From the NCBI GenBank assembly GCA_021397845.1, contig CM038044.1:85507942-85571941 (forward strand): DNA of 64,000 bases. Direction: 5' to 3'. This stretch comes from Areca catechu. Lineage: Eukaryota; Streptophyta; Magnoliopsida; Arecales; Arecaceae. Positions 12,016-24,146 of this stretch are shown one piece after another (within the stretch, counting starts at the first letter, position 1; each line of letters starts with the position of its first letter). Below the pieces are notes generated by a model, which did not search any database, was not told the DNA's origin, and saw only the letters and a program-made list of their open reading frames with translations. The translations under genes and the position numbers were made by a program.

Positions 12016-13651
12016 TGATGCGGGACTAATTAGTATGCAAGGGAATTTTCATGGATTTAGCATTAAGTTAAGATTTTAATTCCCAAATTTCAAGTCAAAA
12101 GGATGTAAGGGTGATCCTATAGAAATTCTAGAGCATATGCATGCAAAAAGACCCTCAAAAGAGATAAAAAACAGGACTGCCAAGACTAAGAAATCCCGGT
12201 AGGGCATGCTCTTCTACAATAACTCGATCTAGAGGGCTAGGGGGTGTGTACCTGGCAATGTTTGCTGCTGCTTCCATGAAAGGATCACTCCACACTCCCG
12301 GATGCGGCCTGGAAAATCAAGCTGAAGACCCACGGATTCGTCGGCTTTCTATCCGCTGGCCTAAAAGCTAGGAAAACAGACTCCAATTCATGTGAAACTT
12401 GAGGGATCTGCAAAACACCTAAAGAGGGTTAGAAAATGATAGAAAAGATGGCTAGATGGTTGAAGGAAACTTGGAAGAGAGAGGAAGCAGGTGGCAGCAA
12501 GGATGGGTTGATGATGGGCATCTTTAGGCTGGAAGAAACAGGGTGGCTAGGGTTTGATAACTAGGCCCTCACACCGCTCGATGCTAGCAAAGGCAGTTTA
12601 CTCCCTCAAGGAGCTCGATGCACAAAGGCAAAGGACAATTGAGAAGAGACTCAAGAATTTTTTTCCATTAATCATAACATCATCCTCAAAGTACATGAGA
12701 GGGGTCCTTTATATAGATGTTCATTACTTAGGACCCAAGTAATGGAATACATGAAAAAAACTCATGATAAGAGGTGCCCAACAACTTTCTATTGTGCCTC
12801 TAGAATACATGGTAGAATTCAAACATATTCCAAAACAAAATTCCTCCAATTATGTATATATGGGGTGGCCAAAAGGGGGGCCATGGGGCACCAAACATAT
12901 TCCATCTTGGGCTTGGGGGGGGCCAAATCATTCCAAGACAAGCCTTCATGATTTGCAGGATTGAAGTATATCCATTTGACCTTCCTTCCTAGCTTGATGG
13001 CATGTTGAGTTGGCATGCCTGGAGGGTGGAAGGGTGTGCTGGCATGTGGACACCAAATCTTTATGCATGGGTTGACTTCATGTGATCCTCCATGTAATCC
13101 TAGTGTGGCACAATCCAAGGTGTGGCTGGGACTCCACGAAGCTGCTGAAGTGGCACACTAGCTAGGGTCCTTCACTAGCTTGAGTCTTCTCTTGCTAAAT
13201 TGGACTTGACTCAAAAAAATTAAAAGTACAGGACTCAACTAACTTTAGGCTCAAAATGAGCTAACTTGACCAACTAGGCTCATTGAGCCGAACATGTCCC
13301 AAAAACTGATCCAAAACTCTAATGGCATGAATCGAACTCTGAATACAAGACTCAATGATATCAAGGGCTAAAGTAGGACTCAAAAAAATTAACTTGGGCC
13401 TAAAAGGGCCAGTCCCTCATTACAGGACTCAAAGTGAATGAAAACTCTATTCACAGGACACAACCAGGTTATCATCACTTAACCCTTATTACAGGACTCC
13501 ATATGACTTCAATGACTCAAGCCCTACTTACAAGACTCAAAGGGCTAACAAGACTTGATTATTGGACTCAAAGACAAAATTTGAAAAATGGCTAAAGGAC
13601 TCAAAATTTAGGGATCCATAGTGAACTAGGGTTAACCTGATGTCCCCATCA
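12016..13651 (-). repeat. TE3 3' LTR
   Basis: 1636 bp. The element-sense start is TGATGGGGACATCA, itself a 5 bp stem and 4 nt loop, and the end is GTCCCGCATCA. The U3 part (about 13190-13625) has about ten GACTCA motifs. An internal G-rich stretch at 12840-12920 and short open frames at 12554-13118 look non-coding. The polypurine tract complement ctctccca follows at 13653. Confidence 0.85.
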
Positions 13652-13899
13652 ACTCTCCCAGGATGGGAGATGTCCGACCCTGTCGAGTAAGGGTCAATCT
13701 GGTGCAGGTAAGAGGGTTGGGTCATGGTGCAATGGATCATCTTGGGTGTCCCATGAACCCTCAGAGTCTAGTCAGCCTAGCCATCGAATCAAATGATATG
13801 GATAGCCTAGGTCCCAGGTCATAATAGCTTGGCCATCCAGGTCATGCTCAATCCTTATTCCTTTCCCAGGGCAATTTTGTGGACACTCAAGTAAGGTTT
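13652..13899 (-). pseudogene. TE3 integrase end: chromodomain remnant and tail
   Basis: The minus-strand translation carries YHLIRWLG, a stop, then LDSEGSWDTQDD and HHDPTLL. These align to the chromodomain of TE12 (YLVRWLGRPDSDDSW, LDPDLLE). In another frame DPYSTGSDISHPGR matches the TE12 tail DPYSTGSSSSHPGR, so at least one frameshift is present. In intact chromodomain elements this module steers integration towards certain chromatin. TE4 inserted at 13899, cutting the chromodomain from the rest of integrase at 25921. Confidence 0.8.
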
Positions 13900-15689
13900 T
13901 GAATGGAAAAACATGCTAGGAACAAGAAAAGTATTTTAAAATGATTTTAAAATAAGCAGCGGAAGGCTCGATAGATAGATCAAAATGATCTATCGATCTG
14001 CCCGCAATAGGATCTATTATAATAATGAAGCATGCTACTAAAAGCATCAACATTAACAGAAAAGATGATGGAGGCATAAGGGTACCTTACCATTATACCT
14101 TTAGGATGGAGGTGGTGAAAATGCTCTTAAGCCACACACGCATCTGGCCTCTACGAGTAGTTCACACCAGGGCTCAAAACTGACCAACTCCGTAAGAGTG
14201 CTAGCTCTTCGGGTTCCTTCGGGCCTATCTTCTTCTTTCGGGAAGACAAGGAGGAGAGGTGGAACCCTTCCTAACAAACTCTCTTCCCAAGAAATAGCTT
14301 GAATGCTAGGTTTCTCACATCTAATCCCAAAGACCTCATAAACCCTTTTCCCTCTTTTTCTCTTGTGGCATGGAGACCTCGTAACCAACCAATAAAACAA
14401 AACCAAGAACCAAAAAATTAGCCAAAGCCCTATAAAATAATCTTTATTTATAGGGGTAGCCATGAGAGGGAGAAACAGGAAGGAAGAGTGATTGGGAAAG
14501 AATGTCAAGGGACATACCAAATGGGTCCAAGCCAAAAATAGCAAGTATGACTATCATACCAAGAAAGCCTATAGCCAAAAATGCCCAAAAACCAAAATTC
14601 GAATTCAAAATTTGAAGTCAAATCTTTCTAGAAATTCTTCCTAGAAAATCTACTCGTCAGTCAAGTATCGACACTTCAAAAATATCCAAGTATCGACACC
14701 TTGAACATGGTCAATCACATTGACCTCCAGTGATGACAAACGATTCTCAATCGTCGATCAACCTTTAGATCAGATAGAAACCCCTATGGTATTGACCCCA
14801 TAGGTTTGAACACTAAGTCGGTAGCACTGGAACACTTCCAATACCAGTCAAAATCCTCATCTAGCAATGATACTCGATGTCCAGATAGGTCAAAGATTGC
14901 ATAGCAATATTCTAGAACCTCTGGCATATGGTTATCGCATAATTTATTCCTTTGACCTTATAATGCTCAGAATGACCTAGGATTTGACTGACAACTCTAA
15001 TTTGGTTCATCCAGATCGTGTCTCAACCTTACAAGTTCTGTGACTCCTCACAAGAACTACCTTGACCATGGTTTTGCTAAATTGAGACACAGCGAGTCAT
15101 TCACTCCAAACTATTTAGAGAGGTCAATTCTATCTTGATCTACCACTGCTCCATAAGTACTTGACTGCACCTAGAAATCTTTCATCACTAGATTAGAAAT
15201 CTAGATAGTCCGGTACCAAAGTACAGTGAGTTGCTTGTAAGCTACCATGGTGACCTCAGGTCTGAGGGACACATATATCCATATCCCTTCGTGAGCAACC
15301 TTTTTGCAAAAAGGGGCTGCGCAGATGGTCACGTTCAGTGAGATGTCATACATTGCACTTGCATGTCACATCAGTATCACAACACTCCTTGGTTAAGAGG
15401 ACAACCAACCAATGTGAGATACAACAACCTATACTTGAGACATCGTCGTCCTATAATAATGTATCATTTGGTTGTAAACTATTTTAAGAACTACTTGATA
15501 TATCTTCTCTACATCAAATATAATGTAGTTCTAAGGACTCCATCATACAAGAGTTCTTTCCAGGAAAATGCACATGTGATGAACAGTTAAAAAAAGATAA
15601 CTTTTATTTATCAAGAAATTCATATACAATTATAAAATTAGCACAACCATCTACAGCCTAGATGATTGGCTTTGGGACAATTTCCAACA
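13900..15689 (-). repeat. TE4 3' LTR
   Basis: 1790 bp with TG and CA ends. Aligned to 24147-25915 along its length. It contains two tatcgacac motifs near 14660 and 14690, kin to the palindrome array of TE7. The element-sense start TGTTGGAAATTGTCCC is nearly that of TE13. Confidence 0.95.
14443..14452 (-). promoter_or_regulatory. Candidate TATA box of TE4 3' LTR
   Basis: TATAAATAAA on the minus strand. The right LTR has the same at 24689-24698, with flanking ccc before it in both. Confidence 0.5.
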
Positions 15690-15701
15690 ACTCCCACTTG
15701 G
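15690..15701 (-). other. TE4 polypurine tract
   Basis: CCAAGTGGGAGT on the element strand, directly before the LTR start TGTTGG. It is bracketed by the inverted repeat GATTGGCTTT (15664-15673 and 15705-15714). Confidence 0.8.
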
Positions 15702-15704
15702 ACT

Positions 15705-18700
15705 AAAGCCAATCAGTACAAAATCTTATTCCCATTTTTCATTTACAACTATCGAACTCTTGAATTCTGATAGCTTTAATGAAGGGGCCGCCATATTCTC
15801 CTTTCCATCGATCTTCTGAAGGTCAATGTCACCTCTTTTCACGATCTCTCGTATAAGGTGATAGCGCTGCAGAATGTGCTTTGTGCGATGATGAGACTTC
15901 GGCTCTTTGGCATGAGCAATTCTCCATTGCTGTCACAATACAGAATAGGACCATCCAAGGAAGGTGCCACTCCCAGCTCGCTAAGAAACTTTCGCAACCA
16001 CATAGCTTCCTTTGCTGTATCTGATGCTGCAATGTACTCTGCTTCAAAACCGAGCCATCATAGTAGGCTGCTTGGAACTTTTCCAACAGACAGCTCCTCC
16101 ATTCAGGATAAAGATAAATCCTGACGCACTCTTCCTGTCATCCTTATCTGATTGGAAATTGGAGTAAATATGCCCCACAAGTTTCAAGTCAAGTTCTTCA
16201 TAAATCAGCTATTGGTCCTTAGTATTTCGCAAATACTTAAGGATGGTCTTTACAACTTTTCAATGAGCTTCACCTGAGTCAGACTAGTATCTACTCACCA
16301 TGCTTAGTGAGTATGCCACGTCTGGTCTAAAACATGTCATGGCTTATATGATAGAACCCACTACTGAAGCATACGACATTCTACTTATGCGCTCTCTCTC
16401 CTTAGGAGTTATGGCACAATCCTATTTGAAGAGAGCAATTCCAATGCATATCGAGAGATAGCCTTTCTTGAAATTTTTCATGCTAAACTGCTTTAACACA
16501 GTGTCGATATACGTAGACTGGGATAGTCCCAGAAGCCTCTTAGATCTATCTTTATAGATCTTCATATCCAGTATGCAAGAGGCTTCACCCAAGTCTTTCA
16601 TAGAGAACTGAGATGACAACCGGACCTTTATTCCTTGCAGTGCTGGGATGTCATTCCTGATTAAGAGAATGTCATCCACATACAACACAAGGAATACAAT
16701 TACAGAACCATCAGCCTATTTGTAAATGCAAGGCTCTTCTTCGTTCCTAACGAAGCCATACGACTTAATATACTTATTAAGTCACATGTTCCAACTCCGT
16801 GATGCTTGCTTCAGTCCATATATGAATTTTTGAAGCTTGCACACCTTTGACTCATCTATGGATGTGAACCCTTCAAGTTGTATCATATACACCTCCTCTT
16901 CCAGCTCACCATTCAAGAAAGCTGTTTGGACATCCATTTGCTAGATTTCATTGTCAAAGTGTGCCGCTAAAGTAAGCATGATCTGAATGGATTTGAGCAT
17001 TGCCACAGAAGAGAACATCTTGTTATAATCAATACCAAAATGTTGACGATATCCCTTGGCAACCAGATAGGCTTTATAGATCTCTACCTGCCCATCTGCA
17101 CCCCTTTTCCTTTTGAAAATCTATTTGTACCCAATGGATTTTATCCCTTCAGGTGGATCAACAATTGTCTATACATTGTTGATTTCCATGGACTCCATTT
17201 CGGATTTCATGGCTCCCAGCCATTTCTCAAAGTCAGACCTCTTCATCGCATCCATATAGGTGATCGGATCCTCTTATTCTCATCGAGTTCAATGGGATCA
17301 CCATCCCGGACTAAGAAATTGTAGTATCTATTCAGTCGACTCGGTACCCTACCGGATCTCCTTAATGGTTCCTGTATAGGCTCAGGGTGTGATCTAATCA
17401 CAACCGGTTCTATGTTATCCCTTAAGTGTGTCGGTTCTTCCACTTATTGAACTTTACTAAGTTCAATCTTAGTAGCTACAGTCCCTTCACCAGGAACTCC
17501 TTTTCCAAAAAGATAGCCTCAAGACTGATGAACAACTTTTGTTCCTCATCCAAGTAGAAGTAATACCCCTTAGACTCTTTTGGATAACCAACAAAAAGGC
17601 ACCGGTCAAACCTAGGTCCAAGTTTGTCCATTTCTAAACATTTTACATAAGCCGGGCAACCCCAAACCTGAAGGTGTGAGAGTGTCGGCTACGTCCAGTC
17701 CATATCTCATATGGGGTTTTGTTAACGGATTTACTCGGATCCCTATTCAAAAAATAATAGGCTGATTCCAGAGCATATCCCTAAAAGGATAGCGGTAGAG
17801 AAGCAAAGCCCATCATGGACCGAACCATGTCTAACAGGATTCGATTCCTCCTTTCAGACACTCCATTTAACTGAGGTGTCCCTGGAGGTGTCCACTGAGA
17901 GAGAATCCCATTCTCCTCGAGATATGTCAGAAACTAGGGCTGGAAATGGGCCGGCCCAAAGACTATATTTTAAAAATTTTTGGACCGGATCTGGGCATCC
18001 CTTTGGCCCAAAAATTAAATGGACTCTATTTTACAGCCCTAAGACTAGTCCAATATGCTTAAAATTTGGTCCGAAGCCTGAACCAGTTTCAGGCCGGCCC
18101 GAAGTTTATTGAGCTGGCCCAGTCTAGTTCCAGACAATGGGCTTTTGGGCCAGCCCATTTCCAGCCCTATCAAAAACTCCCTGAAAAGATATTCACCATC
18201 TCGATCTGATCGAAGGATTTTGATACATCTTCCAGTTTGTTTTCTACTTCAATAAAATATCATTTGAACATTTCAAATGATTCATATTTATGTCTCATCA
18301 AAAAGACATAACCATATCTCGAAAGGTCATCTATAATGTAATGAAATAACTGTACCCACCTCTGGCACTAATATTCATGGATCCTTATACATCAGTATGT
18401 ACCAGACATAGAATTTCTTTGGCTTGTTCACCTTTTCTAGTAAAAGGTAATTTTGTCATCTTTCCAAGAAGACAAGACTCACAAGTTGGAAGTGAACCAC
18501 TTTCACTAAAGTCGAGGAGACCCTTGAACTTCAACCTATTTATCCTGCTCTAATTAATATGACCTAGCCTACAATGCCATAGGTATGCATTGCTAACATT
18601 ATATATCCTAGGATGTTTGCTAGACATATACACTACACTAACACGTCACGATAGTACATAAATGCCATCATGCATGTGTCTAATCAATACTACAGAACCA

Positions 18701-18860
18701 TTCCAAATGATTTTCCAAATATCATTCTTTATTAATAGTTCATAACCATACATGGCCAATTGGCCTACAGAAATGATATTTATAATAAAAGATGGACAAT
18801 AATGATACTCATTCAAAATGATCGTACAAGACTCGAAAACTAGTTTGAGGACTCCCAATC
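15705..18860 (-). pseudogene. TE4 pol pseudogene: integrase, reverse transcriptase, RNase H
   Basis: Read right to left. 18646-18858 is the pre-integrase part (IINIISVGQL). Integrase follows to about 17600 and is interrupted by a MITE at 17935-18169. A linker with RRSGRVPSRLNRYY lies at 17243-17443. Reverse transcriptase spans about 17250-16150; its later part at 16422-16688 keeps LYVDDILL, the Tyr-Val-Asp-Asp active site, and FSMKDLGEAS. RNase H is at about 16100-15750, in several frames. Stops and shifts occur throughout, so no complete enzyme is encoded. Confidence 0.88.
17935..18169. mobile_element. hAT-like MITE inside TE4 integrase
   Basis: 235 bp with terminal inverted repeats TAGGGCTGGAAATGGGC and GCCCATTTCCAGCCCTA. 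It is flanked by TCAGAAAC (17927-17934) and TCAAAAAC (18170-18177), an 8 bp target duplication with one mismatch. An 8 bp duplication and ends of the form TAGGG...CCCTA fit non-autonomous hAT elements. The inside is rich in ggccc/gggcc words and has no transposase frame. Removing it and one flank restores the copia sequence. Confidence 0.88.
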
Positions 18861-19099
18861 TAGGACTGGAACTTGGCTTCCATTTCCCACGTTCAAGAAT
18901 CTCTCACCATCCTCGAATCTTCTACTAACTTGAAGTCCCTACAAAGAATTGCAAATGTGAATTGGATTTCTTGTATCCAATACCCAGTTAGTAGTATCGT
19001 AGATAGAAGAAACTACAAGGTGTTATCATATAAATACATTATCCAGCACCTTCTGGCTGCTTCCTCTTCTTGGACCTATTCGAGTCAAGGGCTGCAATG

Positions 19100-19894
19100 T
19101 AGAGAAAAAAGTTCCTCTTCCAATGTCCCCGCTTCTTGCAGAAGAAGCACTCCGCTTAGTTCTTATCAGCCTTCTCCTTCTTGGCCTGACTGGGCCTAGA
19201 AGCATTCTGCACCTATTTCCCTTTACTTTTCTTTTTCCCTTTCTTGAAGGGACGATGCCCTACGACGATCCTCCCACAAGATTTACCATCCATTTGTTCA
19301 GATGGTGGTCTTTCTCATAAGTCTGCAACAACCCTAACAGACCATGGTAGTTAACGCAAGCTTATTCATTCTATAATGATTGAGAAAATCTATAAAGGAA
19401 AAGGGGAGGGAATTCAGAATTGCATCCTTCCAAAGCTATTCATGCAAGGGACATCTGAGCTTGCCCAGGTGCTTAATCATCTCGATCATGTACAATACAT
19501 GATCAGTAACCGAGGTCCCATCATGCATCCACATGTTATAGATAGCACAGGAGACCCTGTACCTCTCAATGTCGTCTGGTGTCCCCAAAGACTCCTTCAA
19601 CCTTTGAAGGATTTCTTCTGACTGAGCTTCTTCGAATTTGTGACTGAACCCATCATTCATTGCTACCAACATTATGCATCGGACAGTGGTCCTATCAGAG
19701 AGCCACTTCTGATAAATGTCTTTAACCGAACCTCGAGCATTGGGAGCAGGGGTTTCAAGTGCCGGATTCGATATCACATACAAGATCCGTTCATGCTCCA
19801 AGACAATCCTGAGCCTTCGATACCAGCTATCGAAGATGAGACCCTTAAGCTTCTCGTTATCGAGAAAAGACCGAAGCGATAGGTTGGAAGACAT
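19100..19894 (-). pseudogene. TE4 gag, copy 1
   Basis: Starts at 19894 with MSSNLSLRSFLDNEKLKG and is open for 152 residues to 19436, covering the N-terminal capsid-like part. After the stop, gag continues out of frame to a zinc knuckle near 19115-19150 that reads CFFCKKRGHWKRNF; the last Cys is Phe. TE13 keeps the same protein open (CFYCKKKGHWKRNC). In copia elements Gag forms the particle and binds the RNA. The ATG is preceded by leader sequence as in TE13. Confidence 0.85.
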
Positions 19895-20716
19895 CTGAAA
19901 GGAAAACCAAAGCTAATTAGTGTATATGAATTATTATCCTATAGACATGGACTTTAGTCTAAAGGCCCTCTCACTATTTTGTTCAGACTGGTAGCCTCTA
20001 TCTCCAATCTGAGGAATCACTTTGATTCCTAAGTGGATACTGGAGTCCAATAGATAACACATGAGCCCGACTTTTACCGGCCCTCCCATGCGCATCTTAA
20101 GGTAGGTTCTTCAACCGATTACTTCTCCAATTAATCTCTAGTATTTAGGTTTTGCCCCAATGTGCACTCTAATCGGGCTTTGAACCTCCTATTGAAGGTC
20201 CCGGTTAGGTCCAACCATTAACATGATAAAATTCGATGCTTCTAACTAACAAATAGTCAAGCCCGACTTTGGCCAGCCCACCTGACCACCGTAAAGAAAG
20301 TTGCATTAAGCCATCATATTAGAAACAGCAATTATAATAGCCCGATGAACACCCGATCTTTGGATCTGTCGATGAACATCCAACTATTGGACCCATTACC
20401 ATCCCACTTAATGGGAGGCTAAGACTCGGTTATCCCCATAACTTTGTCTTTTTATGGACCTAATAATTTAAAGGGTTTAATCTTATTGTGACAGAATAAG
20501 ATATGAGAAGACATGGATCAACCTCCCACTAACCATATTAGTAATCAAGGAGGGTTACTCATAACTAATGATCCGTGGGCACCTAAAATCAGTCAAGACT
20601 GATTAACCTTGGGTGATATGGGTTAACACGAGTCAGTGAGCTATCTAATCAATTCTGATCGACCGTATTGACCAGGTAAGTGAGATTATGGGTTGGGTTC
20701 TGCCATTAACCATTTT

Positions 20717-20748
20717 GCCTTAGACACCAACCAAGTTGGCCAGGTAAG
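20717..20748 (-). other. Leader block II hairpin in TE4, copy 1
   Basis: Element strand: TTACCTGGCCAACTTGGTTG then GTGTCTAAGG, stem CCAAC/GTTGG. The second copy is at 23172-23203, where the first loop base is C instead of T. Confidence 0.75.
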
Positions 20749-21554
20749 AGATATCCCCAAAGAACAAAGATCAAAATGCCAAACTTATCTTAGACACCAA
20801 TTGGTTCATCAGACTCAATTAGACTAGTTTAAAGACTCGGGCTATCCATTGAGCCACAAATTAGGTCCATTTAGATTTATGGACTAATCAATCTAACTAT
20901 TAAAGAGATCAATAGAGAAGAAATCCTAACTCAACATTTGATTAGATTAGTTTTCTAAGTAGTCCAATGCATCTAAACTTAGGTCTAACCTAATTAAGGA
21001 CCTAATAAAAGCTAACCCATGACCCTTAAGGCTTATTGAAATAACTTAAAATCTTTGAATCACATTCCTAGAGTTCTTTGCCATTCTTAATTCTTAATTA
21101 AGTTCAATAGCCTTAATAAATTAAAATAATTTTAATTTATCATGTAAAATAATTTTATAATAAAATAAAAATTTGAATTCACTATTTTTACGTGTTCTAA
21201 TGCCAATTATCGACACTTGCTAGGGCCAGGTGTCGACTCAAAATGATCGTACAATAATGATACTCATTCAAAATGATCGTACAAGACTCGAAAACTAGTT
21301 TGAGGACTCCCAATCTAGGACTGGAACTTGGCTTCCATTTCCCACGTTCAAGAATCTCTCACCATCCTCGAATCTTCTACTAACTTGAAGTCCCTACAAA
21401 GAATTGCAAATGTGAATTGGATTTCTTGTATCCAATACCCAGTTAGTAGTATCGTAGATAGAAAAAACTACAAGGTGTTATCATATAAATATATTATCCA
21501 GCACCTTCTGGCTGCTTCCTCTTCTTGGACCTATTCGAGTCAAGGGCTGCAATG

Positions 21555-22349
21555 TAGAGAAAAAAGTTCCTCTTCCAATGTCCCCGCTTCTTGCAGAAGA
21601 AGCACTCCGCTTAGTTCTTATCAGCCTTCTCCTTCTTGGCCTGACTGGGCCTAGAAGCATTCTGCACCTATTTAACTTTACTTTTCTTTTTCCCTTTCTT
21701 GAAGGGACGATGCCCTACGACGATCCTCCCACAAGATTTACCATCCATTTGTTCAGATGGTGGTCTTTCTCATAAGTCTGCAACAACCCTAATAGACCAT
21801 GGTAGTTAACGCAAGCTTATTCATTCTATAATGATTGAGAAAATCTATAAAGGAAAAGGGGAGGGAATTCAGAATTGCATCCTTCCAAAGCTATTCATGC
21901 AAGGGACATCTGAGCTTGCCCAGGTGCTTAATCATCTCGATCATGTACAATACATGATCAGTAACCGAGGTCCCATCATGCATCCACATGTTATAGATAG
22001 CACAGGAGACCCTGTACCTCTCAATGTCGTCTGGTGTCCCCAAAGACTCCTTCAACCTTTGAAGGATTTCTTCTGACTGAGCTTCTTCGAATTTGTGACT
22101 GAACCCATCATTCATTGCTACCAACATTATGCATCGGACAGTGGTCCTATCAGAGAGCCACTTCTGATAAGTGTCTTTGACCGAACCTCGAGCATTGGGA
22201 GCAGGGGTTTCAAGTGCCGGATTCGATATCACATACAAGATCCGTTCATGCTCCAAGACAATCCTGAGCCTTCGATACCAGCTATCGAAGATGAGACCCT
22301 TAAGCTTCTCGTTATCGAGAAAAGACCGAAGCGATAGGTTGGAAGACAT
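21555..22349 (-). pseudogene. TE4 gag, copy 2
   Basis: Duplicate of the gag at 19100-19894, starting at 22349 and open to 21891 (152 residues). It differs in that stretch by one residue as far as I compared (Ile/Thr near residue 60). This is the gag nearest the 5' LTR; after it the reading enters a partial protease region and then a second leader, so it is cut off from pol. Confidence 0.85.
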
Positions 22350-23171
22350 CTGAAAGGAAAACCAAAGCTAATTAGTGTATATGAATTATTATCCTATAGA
22401 CATGGACTTTAGTCTAAAGGCCCTCTCACTATTTTGTTCAGACTGGTAGCCTCTATCTCCAATCTGAGGAATCACTTTGATTCCTAAGTGGATACTGGAG
22501 TCCAATAGATAACACATGTGCCCGACTTTTACCGGCCCACCCATGCGCATCTTAAGGTAGGTTCTTCAACCGATTACTTCTCCAATTAATCTCTAGTATT
22601 TAGGTTTTGCCCCAATGTGCACTCTAATCGGGCTTTGAACCTCCTATTGAAGGTCCCGGTTAGGTCCAACCATTAACATGATAAAATTCGATGCTTCTAA
22701 CTAACAAATAGTCAAGCCCGACTTTGGCCAGCCCACCTGACCACCGTAAAGAAAGTTGCATTAAGCCATCATATTAGAAATAGCAATTATAATAGCCCGA
22801 TGAACACCCGATCTTTGGATCTGTCGATGAACATCCAACTATTGGACCCATTACCATCCCACTTAATGGGAGGCTAAGACTCGGTTATCCCCATAACTTT
22901 GTCTTTTTATGGACCTAATAATTTAAAGGATTTAATCTTATTGTGACAGAATAAGATATGAGAAGACATGGATCAACCTCCCACTAACCATATTAGTAAT
23001 CAAGGAGGGTTACTCATAACTAATGATCCGTGGGCACCTAAAATCAGTCAAGACTGATTAACCTTGGGTGACATGGGTTAACACGAGTCAGTGAGCTATC
23101 TAATCAATTCTGATCGACCGTATTGACCAGGTAAGTGAGATTATGGGTTGGGTTCTGCCATTAACCATTTT

Positions 23172-23203
23172 GCCTTAGACACCAACCGAGTTGGCCAGGT
23201 AAG
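23172..23203 (-). other. Leader block II hairpin in TE4, copy 2
   Basis: Copy of 20717-20748 within the duplicated unit, in its normal place in the leader, between hairpin I (23967-24049) and gag. Confidence 0.75.
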
Positions 23204-23966
23204 AGATATCCCCAAAGAACAAAGATCAAAATGCCAAACTTATCTTAGACACCAATTGGTTCATCGGACTCAATTAGACTAGTTTAAAGACTCGGGCTAT
23301 CCATTGAGCCACAAATTAGGTCCATTTAGATTTATGGACTAATCAATCTAACTATTAAAGAGATCAATAGAGAAGAAATCCTAACTCAACATTTGATTAG
23401 ATTAGTTTTCTAAGTAGTCCAATGCATCTAAACTTAGGTCTAACCTAATTAAGGACCTAATAAAAGCTAACCCATGACCCTTAAGGCTTATTGAAATAAC
23501 TTAAAATCTTTGAATCACATTCCTAGAGTTCTTTGTTATTCTTAATTCTTAATTAAGTTCAATAGCCTTAATAAATTAAAATAATTTTAATTTATCATGT
23601 AAAATAATTTTATAATAAAATAAAAATTTGAATTCACTATTTTTACGTGTTCTAATGCCAATTATCGACACTTGCTAGGGCCAGGTGTCGACTCAAGGCC
23701 TGAGACAGGAAGAAAAATAGAACACCAGTTTTCGAGCAATTTGCTCATGAGCTGACACTTCCAAGGCCAAATGTCGACTCATGGCCTAAGACAGGATGAA
23801 AACAGTGATTTCAAATCCAAAGTTTCTCCAAACTTTCAATCAAGCCAATCAAAAAAAAACTTTTAGATCTTATCTAAAATTGTTTTATGATTATATCATT
23901 AGATTAAAATATTTTTAACCTACATTTTTCTTTCTTTCTTATTTTTCTTTTCAAGAGTCAATCACA

Positions 23967-24049
23967 GTGGCACCCCTACACGCCATAGGAGGCCCCATTG
24001 AATGAGAAGAGAGGGTCTTGTAGCCCTACTTCTCTCCTATGACCGGACG
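23967..24049 (-). other. Leader hairpin I in TE4
   Basis: Element strand: CGTCCGGTC, stem CATAGGAG, 42 nt loop, stem CTCCTATG, then GCGTGTAGGGG. It lies outside the duplicated unit, about 85 bases downstream of the primer site in element direction. It matches TE12 at CGTCCGGTC, TAGGA, CATTC, TCCTA and GGCGTGTAGGGG. Confidence 0.8.
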
Positions 24050-24133
24050 CAAAGGTGAAGCACTCAATCCAAGTACTTAAAAAAAGGTGATGTTAAAGCA
24101 TGCTAGCATCATTATACTACGAAAAGAACCTAT

Positions 24134-24145
24134 GCTCTGATACCA
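24134..24145 (-). other. TE4 primer binding site (tRNA-iMet type)
   Basis: Reads TGGTATCAGAGC on the minus strand, one base inside the 5' LTR edge at 24147. Confidence 0.92.
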
Positions 24146-24146
24146 T

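Larger units (their letters stand above)
18796..21240 (-). repeat. TE4 duplicated unit, copy 1 (next to pol)
   Basis: 2445 bp, repeated at 21251-23695 with an offset of 2455 and only about 15-20 differences by eye. It covers part of the protease/pre-integrase region, gag and most of the leader. Ten filler bases (aaatgatcgt, 21241-21250) separate the copies and match 18816-18825. Confidence 0.95.
21251..23695 (-). repeat. TE4 duplicated unit, copy 2 (next to the 5' LTR)
   Basis: Direct repeat of 18796-21240. Seen differences include ccctttac/aactttac in the gag 3' part and tgccattctt/tgttattctt in the leader. The copies are far closer to each other than the element's LTRs are, so the duplication came after insertion. 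Confidence 0.95.

Noticed and set aside
12742..13118. Three overlapping frames of 66-99 residues in the TE3 LTR
   Set aside because: Lie within the LTR, overlap on both strands and show no domain.
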